Shown: positions 35,753 to 44,961 of the stretch, piece after piece
Numbering within the stretch: the first letter of the stretch is position 1
Layout of the letters: the number at the start of each line of letters is the position of its first letter
Source of the DNA: Paraburkholderia polaris
Lineage (GTDB): Bacteria; Pseudomonadota; Gammaproteobacteria; Burkholderiales; Burkholderiaceae
Assembly: GCF_012927345.1 (NCBI RefSeq)
Contig: NZ_JABBGJ010000045.1
Span: 1-64,000 of the forward strand
DNA length: 64,000 bases
Reading direction: 5' to 3'
Translations under genes and position numbers: made by a program
The notes under the pieces: generated by a model
Database searches by the model: none
Told to the model about the DNA's origin: nothing
Seen by the model: the letters and a program-made list of their open reading frames with translations, nothing else

Positions 35753-36910
35753 ATGTCACCCTCGTTCAACAAATTGAATCGGACGCTGCAAACGACCGCC
35801 ACTGCGCTGTTGCTGGGCGCAGGCAGCGCCAGCTTCGCCGCAGAGCCGGCCGTGATCCTGATTGGTCATGCCGCGCCCTTGACAGGGCAGCTCGCGCATA
35901 TGGGTAAGGACAGCGAAAATGCGGCGCGGCTTGCCATCGACGAGATCAACAGCCAGCATCCGGTCATCGGCGGCAAGGCGGTCCGTCTGCAGCTCGACGC
36001 TCAGGACGACGCTGCCGACCCACGCACAGGTACTCAAGTTGCCCAGAAGCTCGTTGACGATGGCGTGGTCGCCGTAGTCGGCGATATCAACTCTGGGGTG
36101 TCGATCCCGGCATCAAAGATCTACAGCGAGGCCAGTCTCGTGCAGATCTCGCAAGGCTCGACCAATCCCACCTATACGCTGCAGGGCTTCAAAACGACCT
36201 TCCGCGTCGTCGCGACCGACGCACTGCAAGGGCCGGCACTGGCTCGCTACGCAGTCGACACAATGCACGCAAAGCGAATTGCAATCGTGGACGACTCAAC
36301 CGCATATGGACAGGGCCTCGCGCAGGAATTTGAAAAAGCAGCAAAAGCACAAGGCGCCGTTATCGTGACCCACGAAGCGACGACCGATAAAGCCGTCGAC
36401 TTCCGAGCGATTCTGACGAAAATCAAAGGTCTGAAGCCCGACGCAATCATGTATGGCGGCTCGGACGCAACGGCCGGCCCGCTGGCGAAACAGGCGGCGA
36501 ACCTCGGCATCACCGCAAAGGTGCTGGGGGGCGACGGTGCCTGCACGGATAACATGACTCAACTTGCCGGCAGCGCAATTGGCAACGTGACCTGTTCAGA
36601 AGCCGGACTTGCCTTGTCAAAAATGCCAAAGGGTCAAGACTTTGACAAGCGATACGTAGCGCGCTTCCGAACACCGATAGACGCCTACGCCCCGTTCACG
36701 TATGACGCCGTCTACGTTATTTATGACGCAATAAAGCGAGCGAATTCGACCGACCGGTCGAAAATCCTCGCAGCGATGCCCGCCACCAGCTATGACGGCG
36801 TGATCGGGCATATTGCGTTTGACCCGCACGGCGACCTGCGGGACGCCGCGATCACGATCTACCAGTTTAAGGACAACAAGAAGACCGTGATGGATGTCAT
36901 CAGAATGTGA
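35753..36910 (+). CDS. Branched-chain amino acid-type binding protein (LivJ/LivK family), orphan
   Basis: A 385-residue type I periplasmic binding protein. The signal peptide is TATALLLGAGSASFAA. The mature start VILIGHAAPLTGQLAHMGKD and the SGVSIPASKIYSEASLVQIS segment fit the LivJ/LivK family. Members bind branched-chain or other amino acids, amides or aromatic acids. No livHMGF transporter genes are adjacent, so it must use a transporter encoded elsewhere. A clear aaggag lies 9 bases before the ATG. A 10-bp hairpin follows about 60 bases after the stop. Confidence 0.9.
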   Translation: MSPSFNKLNRTLQTTATALLLGAGSASFAAEPAVILIGHAAPLTGQLAHMGKDSENAARLAIDEINSQHPVIGGKAVRLQLDAQDDAADPRTGTQVAQKLVDDGVVAVVGDINSGVSIPASKIYSEASLVQISQGSTNPTYTLQGFKTTFRVVATDALQGPALARYAVDTMHAKRIAIVDDSTAYGQGLAQEFEKAAKAQGAVIVTHEATTDKAVDFRAILTKIKGLKPDAIMYGGSDATAGPLAKQAANLGITAKVLGGDGACTDNMTQLAGSAIGNVTCSEAGLALSKMPKGQDFDKRYVARFRTPIDAYAPFTYDAVYVIYDAIKRANSTDRSKILAAMPATSYDGVIGHIAFDPHGDLRDAAITIYQFKDNKKTVMDVIRM

Positions 36911-36971
36911 TCCGGCTGGAAGGGACGGCTATTGCGTACATGGCGGTACGCTCGGCCGCCACTGAAAAACC

Positions 36972-37000
36972 TTCGCGACGGCGGCCCATACCGTCGCGAA
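36972..37000. terminator. Hairpin after the LivJ-type gene
   Basis: A perfect 10-bp stem, ttcgcgacgg (36972-36981) and ccgtcgcgaa (36991-37000), with a 9-base loop. No strong T run follows, so it may be a weak terminator or an mRNA 3'-end stabiliser. Confidence 0.55.
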
Positions 37001-37159
37001 AGGCCCCTTAAGCATTCAATTAGCTTTCAATCGAGCCAGGACTTTCCCGAAGTGCCGGCTCTCGATCTTGCACCGCACCACGCCCGACAACCCCCGCTAC
37101 ATATGCCTCGCCGCCTTGTCGGCCGCTTCGGCACGTCAATTCCCCTCCCGATCGTTTTC

Positions 37160-37209
37160 TTGACGAGCGTCCCCTCGCCTGTTGTACTAAATCAACCAAA
37201 GTGATTTAG
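37160..37209 (+). promoter_or_regulatory. Promoter with overlapping 23-bp ROK-type operator
   Basis: A -35-like ttgacg (37160-37165) is followed after 17 bases by tgtact (37183-37188). The inverted repeat ctaaatca-accaaag-tgatttag (37187-37209) overlaps the -10 end and the likely start site. Its length and AT-rich arms resemble operators of ROK regulators such as NagC and Mlc, and a ROK regulator ends the downstream operon. Confidence 0.7.
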
Positions 37210-37344
37210 GCGGTCGATTTCAGACAGCCGTGGAACCGCGTCAGGTTCCAATCCAGATTGCGAACAGATTGCAAGCGCGCAGCGTTCGCGTACGCAATCG
37301 CCCGCAGTTCACAACGTCGTGGCCAATAACCGGAGGAGCGTCCC

Positions 37345-38349
37345 ATGAATCTGAATTCCCGCAGGCATCCTGTCGCCAGGAAAATCGTATCGATGTGCGT
37401 GGCCGCATCGGCCGTGTGGTGTGCGAGCGCGAGCCAGGCGGCCGACCAGCCTGTCGTCGGCCTCATCACCAAGACCGACACGAACCCGTTCTTCGTGAAG
37501 ATGAAACAGGGTGCCGAAGCGGCCGCCTCGAAAGACGGCGCCAAGCTGATCACCGCAGCCGGCAAGTTCGACGGCGACAACGCGAGCCAGGTCACCGCCA
37601 TCGAAAACATGATTACGGCCGGCGCGAAAGCGATTCTGATCACGCCGAGCGACACCAAAGCGATCGTGCCGAGCATCAAGAAAGCGCGCGCCGCCGGCGT
37701 GATGGTGGTTGCGCTCGACACGCCGACCGACCCGCAAGATGCCACGGACGCCCTCTTCGCCACCGACAACTTCAAAGCCGGCGTGCTGATCGGCAAGTAC
37801 GCGAAGGCGGCCATGAACGGCAAGCCCGCGAAGATCGCCACGCTCGACCTTGCACCCGGCGTATCGGTCGGCGTGCTGCGTCATAACGGCTTCCTGGAAG
37901 GCTTCGGTGTGAAGGAAGGCGATCCGTCGATCGTTTGTAGCCAGGACACCCGCGGCGATCAGTCGAAGGGCCAGACGGCGATGGAAAACTGCCTGCAGAA
38001 ATCGCCGGATATCAACGTGGTCTACACGATCAACGAACCGGCCGCAGCGGGTGCGTATCGCGCGCTCAAAGCAGCGGGCAAGGACAAGAGCGTGATGATC
38101 GTTTCCATCGACGGCGGCTGCGAAGGCGTACGCAATGTGAAGGCCGGCGCGATTGCCGCGACCTCGCAGCAGTATCCGTTGAAGATGGCCGCGCTCGGCG
38201 TGACGGCGGGCGTCGAGTATGCGAAGACCGGCAAGAAGGTCTCCGGCTATCAGGACACGGGCGTGACGCTGATCACCGACAAGCCGATGTCCGGCGTCGA
38301 CAGCAAGGATACGAAGTTCGGCCTCGACAACTGCTGGGGCAACAAGTAA
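37345..38349 (+). CDS. frcB: Sugar-binding protein, FrcB-like
   Basis: A 334-residue periplasmic binding protein of the ribose/fructose (carbohydrate uptake-2) type. The signal peptide runs to about residue 33 (AASAVWCASASQA). The mature domain has VVGLITKTDTNPFFVKMKQG, ITAGAKAILITPSDTKAI and VSIDGGCEGVRNVKAGAIAA, a pattern close to FrcB of rhizobia. A ggagg site is 8-12 bases before the ATG. It is first in an operon of binding protein, permease, ATPase and ROK regulator. Fructose is the best guess; ribose, mannose or a sugar alcohol are not excluded. Confidence 0.88.
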   Translation: MNLNSRRHPVARKIVSMCVAASAVWCASASQAADQPVVGLITKTDTNPFFVKMKQGAEAAASKDGAKLITAAGKFDGDNASQVTAIENMITAGAKAILITPSDTKAIVPSIKKARAAGVMVVALDTPTDPQDATDALFATDNFKAGVLIGKYAKAAMNGKPAKIATLDLAPGVSVGVLRHNGFLEGFGVKEGDPSIVCSQDTRGDQSKGQTAMENCLQKSPDINVVYTINEPAAAGAYRALKAAGKDKSVMIVSIDGGCEGVRNVKAGAIAATSQQYPLKMAALGVTAGVEYAKTGKKVSGYQDTGVTLITDKPMSGVDSKDTKFGLDNCWGNK

Positions 38350-38361
38350 CGCGCACTGAAC

Positions 38362-38385
38362 GGCGGCCCACTCCGCTGGGCCGCC
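38362..38385 (+). promoter_or_regulatory. Intercistronic hairpin after the binding-protein gene
   Basis: A perfect 9-bp stem, ggcggccca (38362-38370) and tgggccgcc (38377-38385), closing a 6-base loop, 12 bases after the stop. There is no T tract, so it more likely protects the binding-protein mRNA 3' end than ends transcription. Short ccgg-rich repeats follow to about 38450. Confidence 0.65.
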
Positions 38386-38500
38386 CCCGGATGGCCTGAT
38401 CGCCGGAGTGCCGGCCACCGGAGTGCCGGCCGCCGGATCGCCGGCCCCCGTATTCGCCACGTGGCCTGCCCGCCACGTTCATGCATCGAGGACACCTATC

Positions 38501-39487
38501 ATGTCGACTCCTTCCGCGCCCGCGGGCCACCCGCGCACCTTCACCGACCGCTTGCCGTCGCTCGCTGAAATCGGACCGCTGATCGCCCTGCTGCTGGCCT
38601 GCGGCTTCTTCATTTCACAGAGCAACCGGTTCCTGTCGTTCCAGAATCTCTCGCTGATCCTGCAACAGACGATGGTGGTCGCCGTCATCGCCATCGGCCA
38701 GACGCTGATCGTGCTGACAGGCGGGATCGATCTGTCGTGCGGGATGGTGATGGCGTTCGGCTCGATCATCATGACCAAATTCGCGGTCACGCTCGGCGTG
38801 CCGCCCATTCTCGCGATTCTGTGCGGCATCGCCGCGAGCGCGCTGTTCGGTGCGCTCAATGGCGTGCTAATCACACGGATCAAGTTGCCGGCCTTTATCG
38901 TCACGCTCGGTACGCTGAACATCGCGTTCGCGCTCACGCAGATCTATTCGAACGCGGAAAGCGTCTCGAATCTGCCGGACGCAATCATGTTCCTGGGCAA
39001 CACGTTCAAGCTCGGCCCCGCCGATGTCACCTACGGCACAGTGCTCACGCTGCTGATGTACGTGGCGACGTGGTTCGTCTTGCGCGACACCGTGCCCGGC
39101 CGACATCTGTATGCGCTCGGCAATAACCCCGAAGCCGCGCGCCTGATGGGCCTCTCGTCGCAGAAAATTTTGCTCACCGTGTATTCGCTGGCCGGCGCGA
39201 TCTACGGTATTGCCGCGCTGTTGTCGGTGTCGCGCACCGGCGTCGGCGATCCGCAGGCAGGGCAAACCGAGAACCTCGACAGTATTACGGCGGTGGTGTT
39301 GGGCGGCACGAGTCTGTTCGGCGGACGCGGCTCGATTACCGGAACACTGCTCGGTGCGTTGATCGTCGGCGTGTTTCGCAATGGCTTGACACTGATCGGC
39401 GTCTCTTCGGTCTACCAGGTATTGATCACCGGCATACTCGTGATTCTCGCGGTGGCCGCGGACAAACTTTCCCATCGTCGCGGTTGA
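38501..39487 (+). CDS. frcC: Sugar ABC transporter permease, FrcC-like
   Basis: A 328-residue permease of the RbsC/FrcC family with 8-10 membrane helices. It shows TLIVLTGGIDLSCGMVMAFG, LPAFIVTLGTLNIAFALTQI, YALGNNPEAARLMGLS and GTSLFGGRGSITGTLLGAL, all typical of the class. The ATG at 38501 has gagga about 9 bases upstream; the frame upstream covers the intercistronic repeats and is not conserved. The next gene begins 17 bases after its stop. Confidence 0.92.
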   Translation: MSTPSAPAGHPRTFTDRLPSLAEIGPLIALLLACGFFISQSNRFLSFQNLSLILQQTMVVAVIAIGQTLIVLTGGIDLSCGMVMAFGSIIMTKFAVTLGVPPILAILCGIAASALFGALNGVLITRIKLPAFIVTLGTLNIAFALTQIYSNAESVSNLPDAIMFLGNTFKLGPADVTYGTVLTLLMYVATWFVLRDTVPGRHLYALGNNPEAARLMGLSSQKILLTVYSLAGAIYGIAALLSVSRTGVGDPQAGQTENLDSITAVVLGGTSLFGGRGSITGTLLGALIVGVFRNGLTLIGVSSVYQVLITGILVILAVAADKLSHRRG

Positions 39488-39504
39488 GCACTCAGGAGCC
39501 TGTC

Positions 39505-40302
39505 ATGTCGACACCTACTTCCGCTTCTGTCGTGCTGCCCGTTCTGCAGGCACGCGGACTCGTCAAACGCTACGGCAACGTCACCGCGCTCGACGGTTGT
39601 GATTTCGAAGTGCTGCCCGGCGAGATTCTCGCCGTGATCGGCGACAACGGCGCGGGCAAATCGTCGTTGATCAAGGCGCTTTCGGGCGCCACCGTCCCCG
39701 ATGAGGGCGAAATCCTGCTTGACGGCAAGCCGGTTAAATTCCGCAGTCCTTTGGATGCACGCGCTCAAGGCATCGAAACCGTGTACCAGGAACTCGCGGT
39801 GGCGCCCGCCATGAGCATCGCCGAAAACCTGTTTCTTGCCCGTGAGCTCGTCAAACCGGGCTGGCGCGGGTCGATCTTCAAGATGATCGACAAGCGTCGC
39901 ATGCTCGAGGAAGCCACCGCGCATATGAAGGATCTGCAAATCGGTATTCGCTCGATGCGCCAGGCGGTCGAAACGCTATCCGGCGGCCAGCGTCAAGGGG
40001 TGGCTGTCGCGCGCAGCGCGGCGTTCGCCCGGCATGTGGTGATTCTCGACGAACCCACCGCCGCGCTCGGCGTGAAAGAAGGCAACATGGTGCTCGAACT
40101 GATCCGCCGCGTGCGCGAGCGCGGCCTGCCGGTGATCCTGATCAGCCACAACATGCCGCACGTGTTCGAAGTCGCGGATCGCATTCATATCCAGCGGCTC
40201 GGCCGGCGCGCGGCGATCGTGAACACCAAAGACATCCACATGTCGGAGGCCGTGGCGATCATGACGGGCGCGAAGGAAGCGGACGTCAAGGCGATTGCAT
40301 GA
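39505..40302 (+). CDS. frcA: Sugar ABC transporter ATPase, FrcA-like
   Basis: A 265-residue single-domain ATPase, unlike the double-domain RbsA type, which supports the Frc assignment. Walker A is GDNGAGKSS, the signature LSGGQRQGVAVARS (one residue off the canonical R) and Walker B VVILDEPTAALG; the switch His is in ILISHNMPHVFE. A caggag site precedes the ATG at 39505. The ROK regulator begins 30 bases downstream. Confidence 0.92.
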   Translation: MSTPTSASVVLPVLQARGLVKRYGNVTALDGCDFEVLPGEILAVIGDNGAGKSSLIKALSGATVPDEGEILLDGKPVKFRSPLDARAQGIETVYQELAVAPAMSIAENLFLARELVKPGWRGSIFKMIDKRRMLEEATAHMKDLQIGIRSMRQAVETLSGGQRQGVAVARSAAFARHVVILDEPTAALGVKEGNMVLELIRRVRERGLPVILISHNMPHVFEVADRIHIQRLGRRAAIVNTKDIHMSEAVAIMTGAKEADVKAIA

Positions 40303-40332
40303 TGGTTGCATCCCGCTGAGGGGCACGCGACG

Positions 40333-41559
40333 ATGGAAACTATCGGCACCCGTTCGCCCCTTAAACGCACGGTCGGCTCCAATCAGGTCGGCATGCGGCA
40401 GTTCAACGAACGAATCGTCTTGCAGGCGATCCGTTTGCACGGGCCGCTGCCGAAAGCTGACGTGGGCCGTCTCACGCGTCTGTCGATGCAAACCGTGTCG
40501 ATGATCGTCGACCGTCTGATCGACGACGGCCTGCTCGAGAAGCAGGCACGCGTGCGTGGCCGCATCGGTCAACCCTCGGTGCCGATCGCGTTGCGCGCCG
40601 ACGGCGCGTACACCATCGGCATCAAGGTGGGGCGCCGCAGTCTCGACGTGCTGGCGATGGATTTCGCGGGCCACGTCGTGTGCCGCGATGTATTCGACTA
40701 TGCCTATCCCGATCCGCGCACGCTATTCCCCGCGCTCGAAAGCAAACTGGCACGCGTGAATCAGACGCTCGGCGCAAAAGCGAACAAAGTAGTTGGCGTG
40801 GGCGTGGCGGCGCCGTTGTGGCTCGGCGGTTGGCGCGATTTTCTCGGCGCGCCGCAGGACGCGCTGGAAGCGTGGCACGAGATCGACTTGCGCAGCCGCA
40901 TCGCGACGATGACGGGCTTGCCCGTCGAGTTCGCCAAAGACACCACCGCCGCCTGCGCGGCCGAACTCGTGATGGGCCAAGGCCGCGGGATTCACAATTT
41001 TCTATACCTGTTCGTCGGTACGTTTATCGGCGGCGGCCTGGTGATCGACGGACGTTTGCATGCCGGACCGCACGACAACGCGGGCGCAGTCGGCTCGATA
41101 CCGCTAAGGGACGGCAGCGCTCGCAAACCTTCGCGGCAACTGCTGCACGCAGCATCGGGCTTTGTCCTGGAACGGCTGTTGAGCGATGCAGGCGCGCCGT
41201 CCGCCGCCGCGCATGACCATCGCGCGTTGTCGCCTGAACTGTGGCGCCTGACCGAACAATGGCTCGACACCGCTTGCCCGGCAATCGCCAGTGCGTTGAC
41301 CAATGCGGCTGCCTTGCTCGACCTGGAAGCGGTGGTGATCGACGGTGAACTCGACCGGCAACTAGTCCGCGAAATCATCCGCCGAACCGAGCGCGTGCTC
41401 GATCGCTTTGAATGGGAGGGAATGGTGCGTCCGCAACTACTGGAAGGCACTATCGGCGCCGATGCGCGGGCAATGGGCGGTGCGATTCTGCCGTTGTACG
41501 CGCATTTCGCGCCCGTGCACGAGCTATTCCTGAAGCCGGCAACAGAAGCCGGTTATTAG
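40333..41559 (+). CDS. ROK-family transcriptional regulator of the frc-like operon
   Basis: A 408-residue ROK protein with an N-terminal winged helix (QFNERIVLQAIRLHGPLPKA, LTRLSMQTVSMIVDRLIDDG). A ROK sugar-kinase-like domain follows (VVGVGVAAPLWLGGW, VEFAKDTTAACAAELVMGQG). The typical zinc motif CxCGxxGC is not evident: the corresponding region reads AGAVGSIPLRDG and lacks cysteines, so the protein probably does not bind zinc there. The ATG at 40333 starts before the winged helix. Being last in the operon, it can autoregulate through the palindrome at 37187-37209. Confidence 0.9.
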   Translation: METIGTRSPLKRTVGSNQVGMRQFNERIVLQAIRLHGPLPKADVGRLTRLSMQTVSMIVDRLIDDGLLEKQARVRGRIGQPSVPIALRADGAYTIGIKVGRRSLDVLAMDFAGHVVCRDVFDYAYPDPRTLFPALESKLARVNQTLGAKANKVVGVGVAAPLWLGGWRDFLGAPQDALEAWHEIDLRSRIATMTGLPVEFAKDTTAACAAELVMGQGRGIHNFLYLFVGTFIGGGLVIDGRLHAGPHDNAGAVGSIPLRDGSARKPSRQLLHAASGFVLERLLSDAGAPSAAAHDHRALSPELWRLTEQWLDTACPAIASALTNAAALLDLEAVVIDGELDRQLVREIIRRTERVLDRFEWEGMVRPQLLEGTIGADARAMGGAILPLYAHFAPVHELFLKPATEAGY

Positions 41560-41663
41560 CCGCCGACAGAGGCTGTTCTCGTGCGAAACACACGGAGCAC
41601 GACTTCGTCCATAACGTCTCGCACGGTTATCAAGCAGTCGTGACCCGTTGCTAACCCAACCGC

Positions 41664-44600
41664 TTATTGCACGGCTACCTTTGCTACAGACGCGGTTTTG
41701 GCAGACGGATCCTTCAGCAACGGCTCCAACACCGGCGCCAGCGACTTCAGCAACTGGACCGACAGCGCGCTGGTGAACTCGTACCGCGCCGCATACGGTT
41801 CATGCACGTAGGCGGTCAGCGTGCCGTAGAAGCGGTCCCCCATCACAAACACGAAGGTTGCGCTGCGGTTCACCTTGCGCGATTCGATCAGCCGCGCGCC
41901 TTTGGCCCACACATTGAAGCGCTGATCGCCGGTACCGGTCTTGCCGTAAATCTCGAGTGTCTGACCGTCGGGGAACGTCATGCCCTGCGCAAGACGCTTC
42001 GCCGTACCGCCTAACACCACATCGCGCAACAGCATTCTGACAACCCCGGCGATCTCCGGCGACAACTGCTGCTGCGGCGCCACCGCTGCCCGTTGGAAAT
42101 GCGTTTCGTACGGCGTGTTTTTCGCAAAGTCGAGTTGCGTAAGGCTTTCTGTCGGCACCTTGTTGCCGCCGTTGGCAATCACGCCAATCAGTTGCGCGAG
42201 CGCAGCCGGCCGGTCGCCGGACGCGCCAATCGCCGCCGCATACGAAGGCGTGAGCGTCGCAAATGGGTAGCCGAGCGCCTGCCACGATTTGCCGATCGCA
42301 TCGTAAGCGCGCAGTTCGACCATCCGCTTGATGCGGCGGTCCTGCGTAGCGTGATAGCGGGTCTTGAAGAGCCACGAGTATGTCGACAGACGCACGTCGC
42401 TGCTTGCTTTCTGTACCTGCTCGAGCGTTGCATCGGGATGGGCGCGCAGGTAGTTGAGCGTCCACAACTCCAGCGGATGCACGCTCGAAATGTAGCCGCG
42501 ATCGTTCAGATTGAAGCGGTCGATCGAATATTTGTCATACAGGTTAGCCAGATCTTCATCGTCCAGCATGGAGGCGGCCGGCGTATTTTTCAACGCGGCA
42601 CGCATCTTCGCGTTGAACCACGCATTCGATTCATCCGGTGCGACGCTGCGCAACACCGTCGCCACTTTCGGCGGTGATTTGCGCACGCCGAGCAGCAACA
42701 AGGCCAACTGCTGCTCGGGCGCTTTGCCGTGGTACTTCGTGTAGAAACGATTCATATACACGCGGCTTTCCTGATCGGCGAAACGCGTGAGATACATCTT
42801 GCGGATCGCCGGATCGCCCAGCCATTGCGACGACGGCCCGGTGGTTTGAACCATCTCGTAGTGGACGATATCGCGCATCAGCCGCACGAACACCAGATTC
42901 ACCGAATGCTGGAAGGCGCGGTGCACGGTGAGAATGCGGCTGTTGTCGTCGGAATCGAAGTTGTTGAAGGACTGCGCGCCACCGCCCGTATAGAACGTTT
43001 CGCCCGGGCTCGCCGAGTATTTGCGTTCCACCGCCGCATCGAGCATGGCTTGCAACGAGCGATCCGAGGTATGCGCCAGATAATCCAGTGCCCAGCGCGT
43101 GAGTTGATCGTTCGGATCGGGCTTCACGGCTTTCAGCTCCGCTGTGCTCAGCGGGGCATAACGCGCATGCAGGTCGGAGACGATCTGCAAATACGTCACC
43201 ACGGTACGCATTTTCGCCGTCGAACCGAGATTCAGCCGTGCGCCGGAATTGATGTCGAACGGCTGGTTGACGCTATCGGTTTGCACCCGCACGAGGTTCG
43301 CGCCGTCGCGCCGTTCGAACAGCGTGAAGCTATAGGCGATTCTCGACGGATCGTCGGAAGCGCGCAGCATTTCAAAGCCGACAATTCCGGCGGCTTTCGC
43401 GCCGTCGCGCGTCGCGGCGGCGGCGAGGCGTTCACTCACGGCCAGCTGCACGGCGTTGTTGAGCGTGCCCGTCGCTTGCAAGTCGAGCCGGTCGAGTTCG
43501 TAGAAACTCGGAATGCCGAGCGCCGCCAACAGATGCGAGCGCATCGACGTGACGGCCTTGCGCGACACGAACGAGTCCGCGTTCTCCGTATGGTTTGGTG
43601 TATGGCGCAGATCCACTTGCGCGGACAGCGCGGCATCACGCAGCGCAACCGTTATCACACCGCCGTTCGCCAGCAACCGCAAATAGCTATCCGTCAGACG
43701 TTCGAGTTCTGCATAGCCGTGACGCAGGTAATACGACGGCGCGCGCTGCGCGATCATCAGCGAGAGCACCTGACGAAACGCCTCGCCCTGCTCGGCAAGA
43801 TTCGCTTCTGTCGATGGCGCGGTGAGAATGCGGTTGACGTCGTTGAAATCGCGGCCATACCAGGCGGCCAGACCGTCGCCAATCCCGTTGATTTCGCCGA
43901 TACCCGGTTGCGCGGCAAGCGGCACCGAGTTGAGATAGTGGACGACGATCTGCTGGCGCGCGGGCATGGTCTGCGGGCCATTCAGATAAGCGCGTACCGA
44001 GGCCGATGCGATTTGCCGCAATTTCTCCGGCGGCGTTGCCGTGCGCCCACCCGCCGAGTGGCGGAACTTCTCTATCTGTGTAGCGAGCGTGCTGCCGCCC
44101 GGCTGCGATTGATGCCGATTGAACACGCGCGCGCCCTGATCGACTAGCGCGCGGCTAAAGCGCCCCCAGTCGATCGCCGGATTGCGGTTCGGCTGATCCG
44201 GGTCGAGCAGATAGCGGTCTTCGATAAACAGCAGCGAATTGACGACAAGCGGCGGGATCGAATCGAAGCTGGCATAAACGCGGCCTGGAAACTGTGCACC
44301 AAAGAGCGGCGCACCGGTGCCGTCGAAGAGTTGCAACCCCGCCTGATCTTTTTCGGCGTAGGGAATAAATAGACCGTTATCGGCTAGCGACAGCATCCGC
44401 TCGGAATCCCGCGACTGTGCGCTGATTTCAAACCCGCGTTGCAGCAATCGCTGCTGGAACGAAGGCAGCAACGCGTAGCCGAGGCGGCTGTCGTAGGGGC
44501 CTTTGTCTGCCTGGGGGAAGCGGATGGAGTGACTTGGACCGCCGTCGACGGAAAAACCCACGTCGCGCGTAAGTTCGGAGAGGTAGCGCGCCTGCAGTCG

Positions 44601-44744
44601 AGATGTTTCGATCTCGACCTGCACAAAGCGCGCCGCCAACGCCAGCGCGAGCAGAAATGCCGCCGCCAGCCCCCATTTGAGCCACTTCCTGACGGGCGCC
44701 GTGCCTGTCGCGCGAAGCGGTAACCGAACCAGTGGCCGATTCAT
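41664..44744 (-). CDS. Class A penicillin-binding protein (transglycosylase/transpeptidase)
   Basis: A 1026-residue bifunctional peptidoglycan synthase. It has one N-terminal membrane anchor (WGLAAAFLLALALAARFVQV). The GT51 glycosyltransferase domain shows LLFIEDRYLL, the GGSTLATQIEKF motif and PPEKLRQIASA. The transpeptidase domain has the serine motif GSTAKM and the KTGT-type YGKTGTGDQRF. It is longer than typical class A PBPs (about 720-850), mainly through extended segments between the two catalytic domains and before the KTG motif. The ATG at 44744 has ggggaga upstream. It is monocistronic, with no other wall gene near. Confidence 0.88.
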   Translation of the reverse strand: MNRPLVRLPLRATGTAPVRKWLKWGLAAAFLLALALAARFVQVEIETSRLQARYLSELTRDVGFSVDGGPSHSIRFPQADKGPYDSRLGYALLPSFQQRLLQRGFEISAQSRDSERMLSLADNGLFIPYAEKDQAGLQLFDGTGAPLFGAQFPGRVYASFDSIPPLVVNSLLFIEDRYLLDPDQPNRNPAIDWGRFSRALVDQGARVFNRHQSQPGGSTLATQIEKFRHSAGGRTATPPEKLRQIASASVRAYLNGPQTMPARQQIVVHYLNSVPLAAQPGIGEINGIGDGLAAWYGRDFNDVNRILTAPSTEANLAEQGEAFRQVLSLMIAQRAPSYYLRHGYAELERLTDSYLRLLANGGVITVALRDAALSAQVDLRHTPNHTENADSFVSRKAVTSMRSHLLAALGIPSFYELDRLDLQATGTLNNAVQLAVSERLAAAATRDGAKAAGIVGFEMLRASDDPSRIAYSFTLFERRDGANLVRVQTDSVNQPFDINSGARLNLGSTAKMRTVVTYLQIVSDLHARYAPLSTAELKAVKPDPNDQLTRWALDYLAHTSDRSLQAMLDAAVERKYSASPGETFYTGGGAQSFNNFDSDDNSRILTVHRAFQHSVNLVFVRLMRDIVHYEMVQTTGPSSQWLGDPAIRKMYLTRFADQESRVYMNRFYTKYHGKAPEQQLALLLLGVRKSPPKVATVLRSVAPDESNAWFNAKMRAALKNTPAASMLDDEDLANLYDKYSIDRFNLNDRGYISSVHPLELWTLNYLRAHPDATLEQVQKASSDVRLSTYSWLFKTRYHATQDRRIKRMVELRAYDAIGKSWQALGYPFATLTPSYAAAIGASGDRPAALAQLIGVIANGGNKVPTESLTQLDFAKNTPYETHFQRAAVAPQQQLSPEIAGVVRMLLRDVVLGGTAKRLAQGMTFPDGQTLEIYGKTGTGDQRFNVWAKGARLIESRKVNRSATFVFVMGDRFYGTLTAYVHEPYAARYEFTSALSVQLLKSLAPVLEPLLKDPSAKTASVAKVAVQ

Positions 44745-44935
44745 GGCTGCTCTCCCCGAGCGGGCGCCATGCTCCTGAATCTCCTGAATCTGGCGCACCT
44801 TCGATCAAGTGTAGCGCGGAAAACGAGCATGCAACCGGTTCGGATTTACCCGAGAGTGTCGCCGCAGCAACACCCCTGCATAGGGCATGGCGGAGCACCG
44901 AATGGCGTGAGATATTGGATGTCTTTCGAAAGACG

Positions 44936-44961
44936 AAAAACCGCTGCTTCAAGCGGTTTTT
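44936..44961. terminator. Terminator at the end of a LysR gene
   Basis: A 10-bp stem, aaaaaccgct (44936-44945) and agcggttttt (44952-44961), with a 6-base loop. The LysR stop codon (44949-44951) lies in the loop, so the hairpin overlaps the coding end. A/T runs on both sides allow termination in both directions. Confidence 0.8.

Larger units (their letters stand above)
36911..37344. other. Intergenic region upstream of the frc-like operon
   Basis: No gene seen in 434 bases. It holds the hairpin at 36972-37000 and the promoter/operator at 37160-37209, which are listed separately; the remainder shows nothing notable. Confidence 0.5.
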
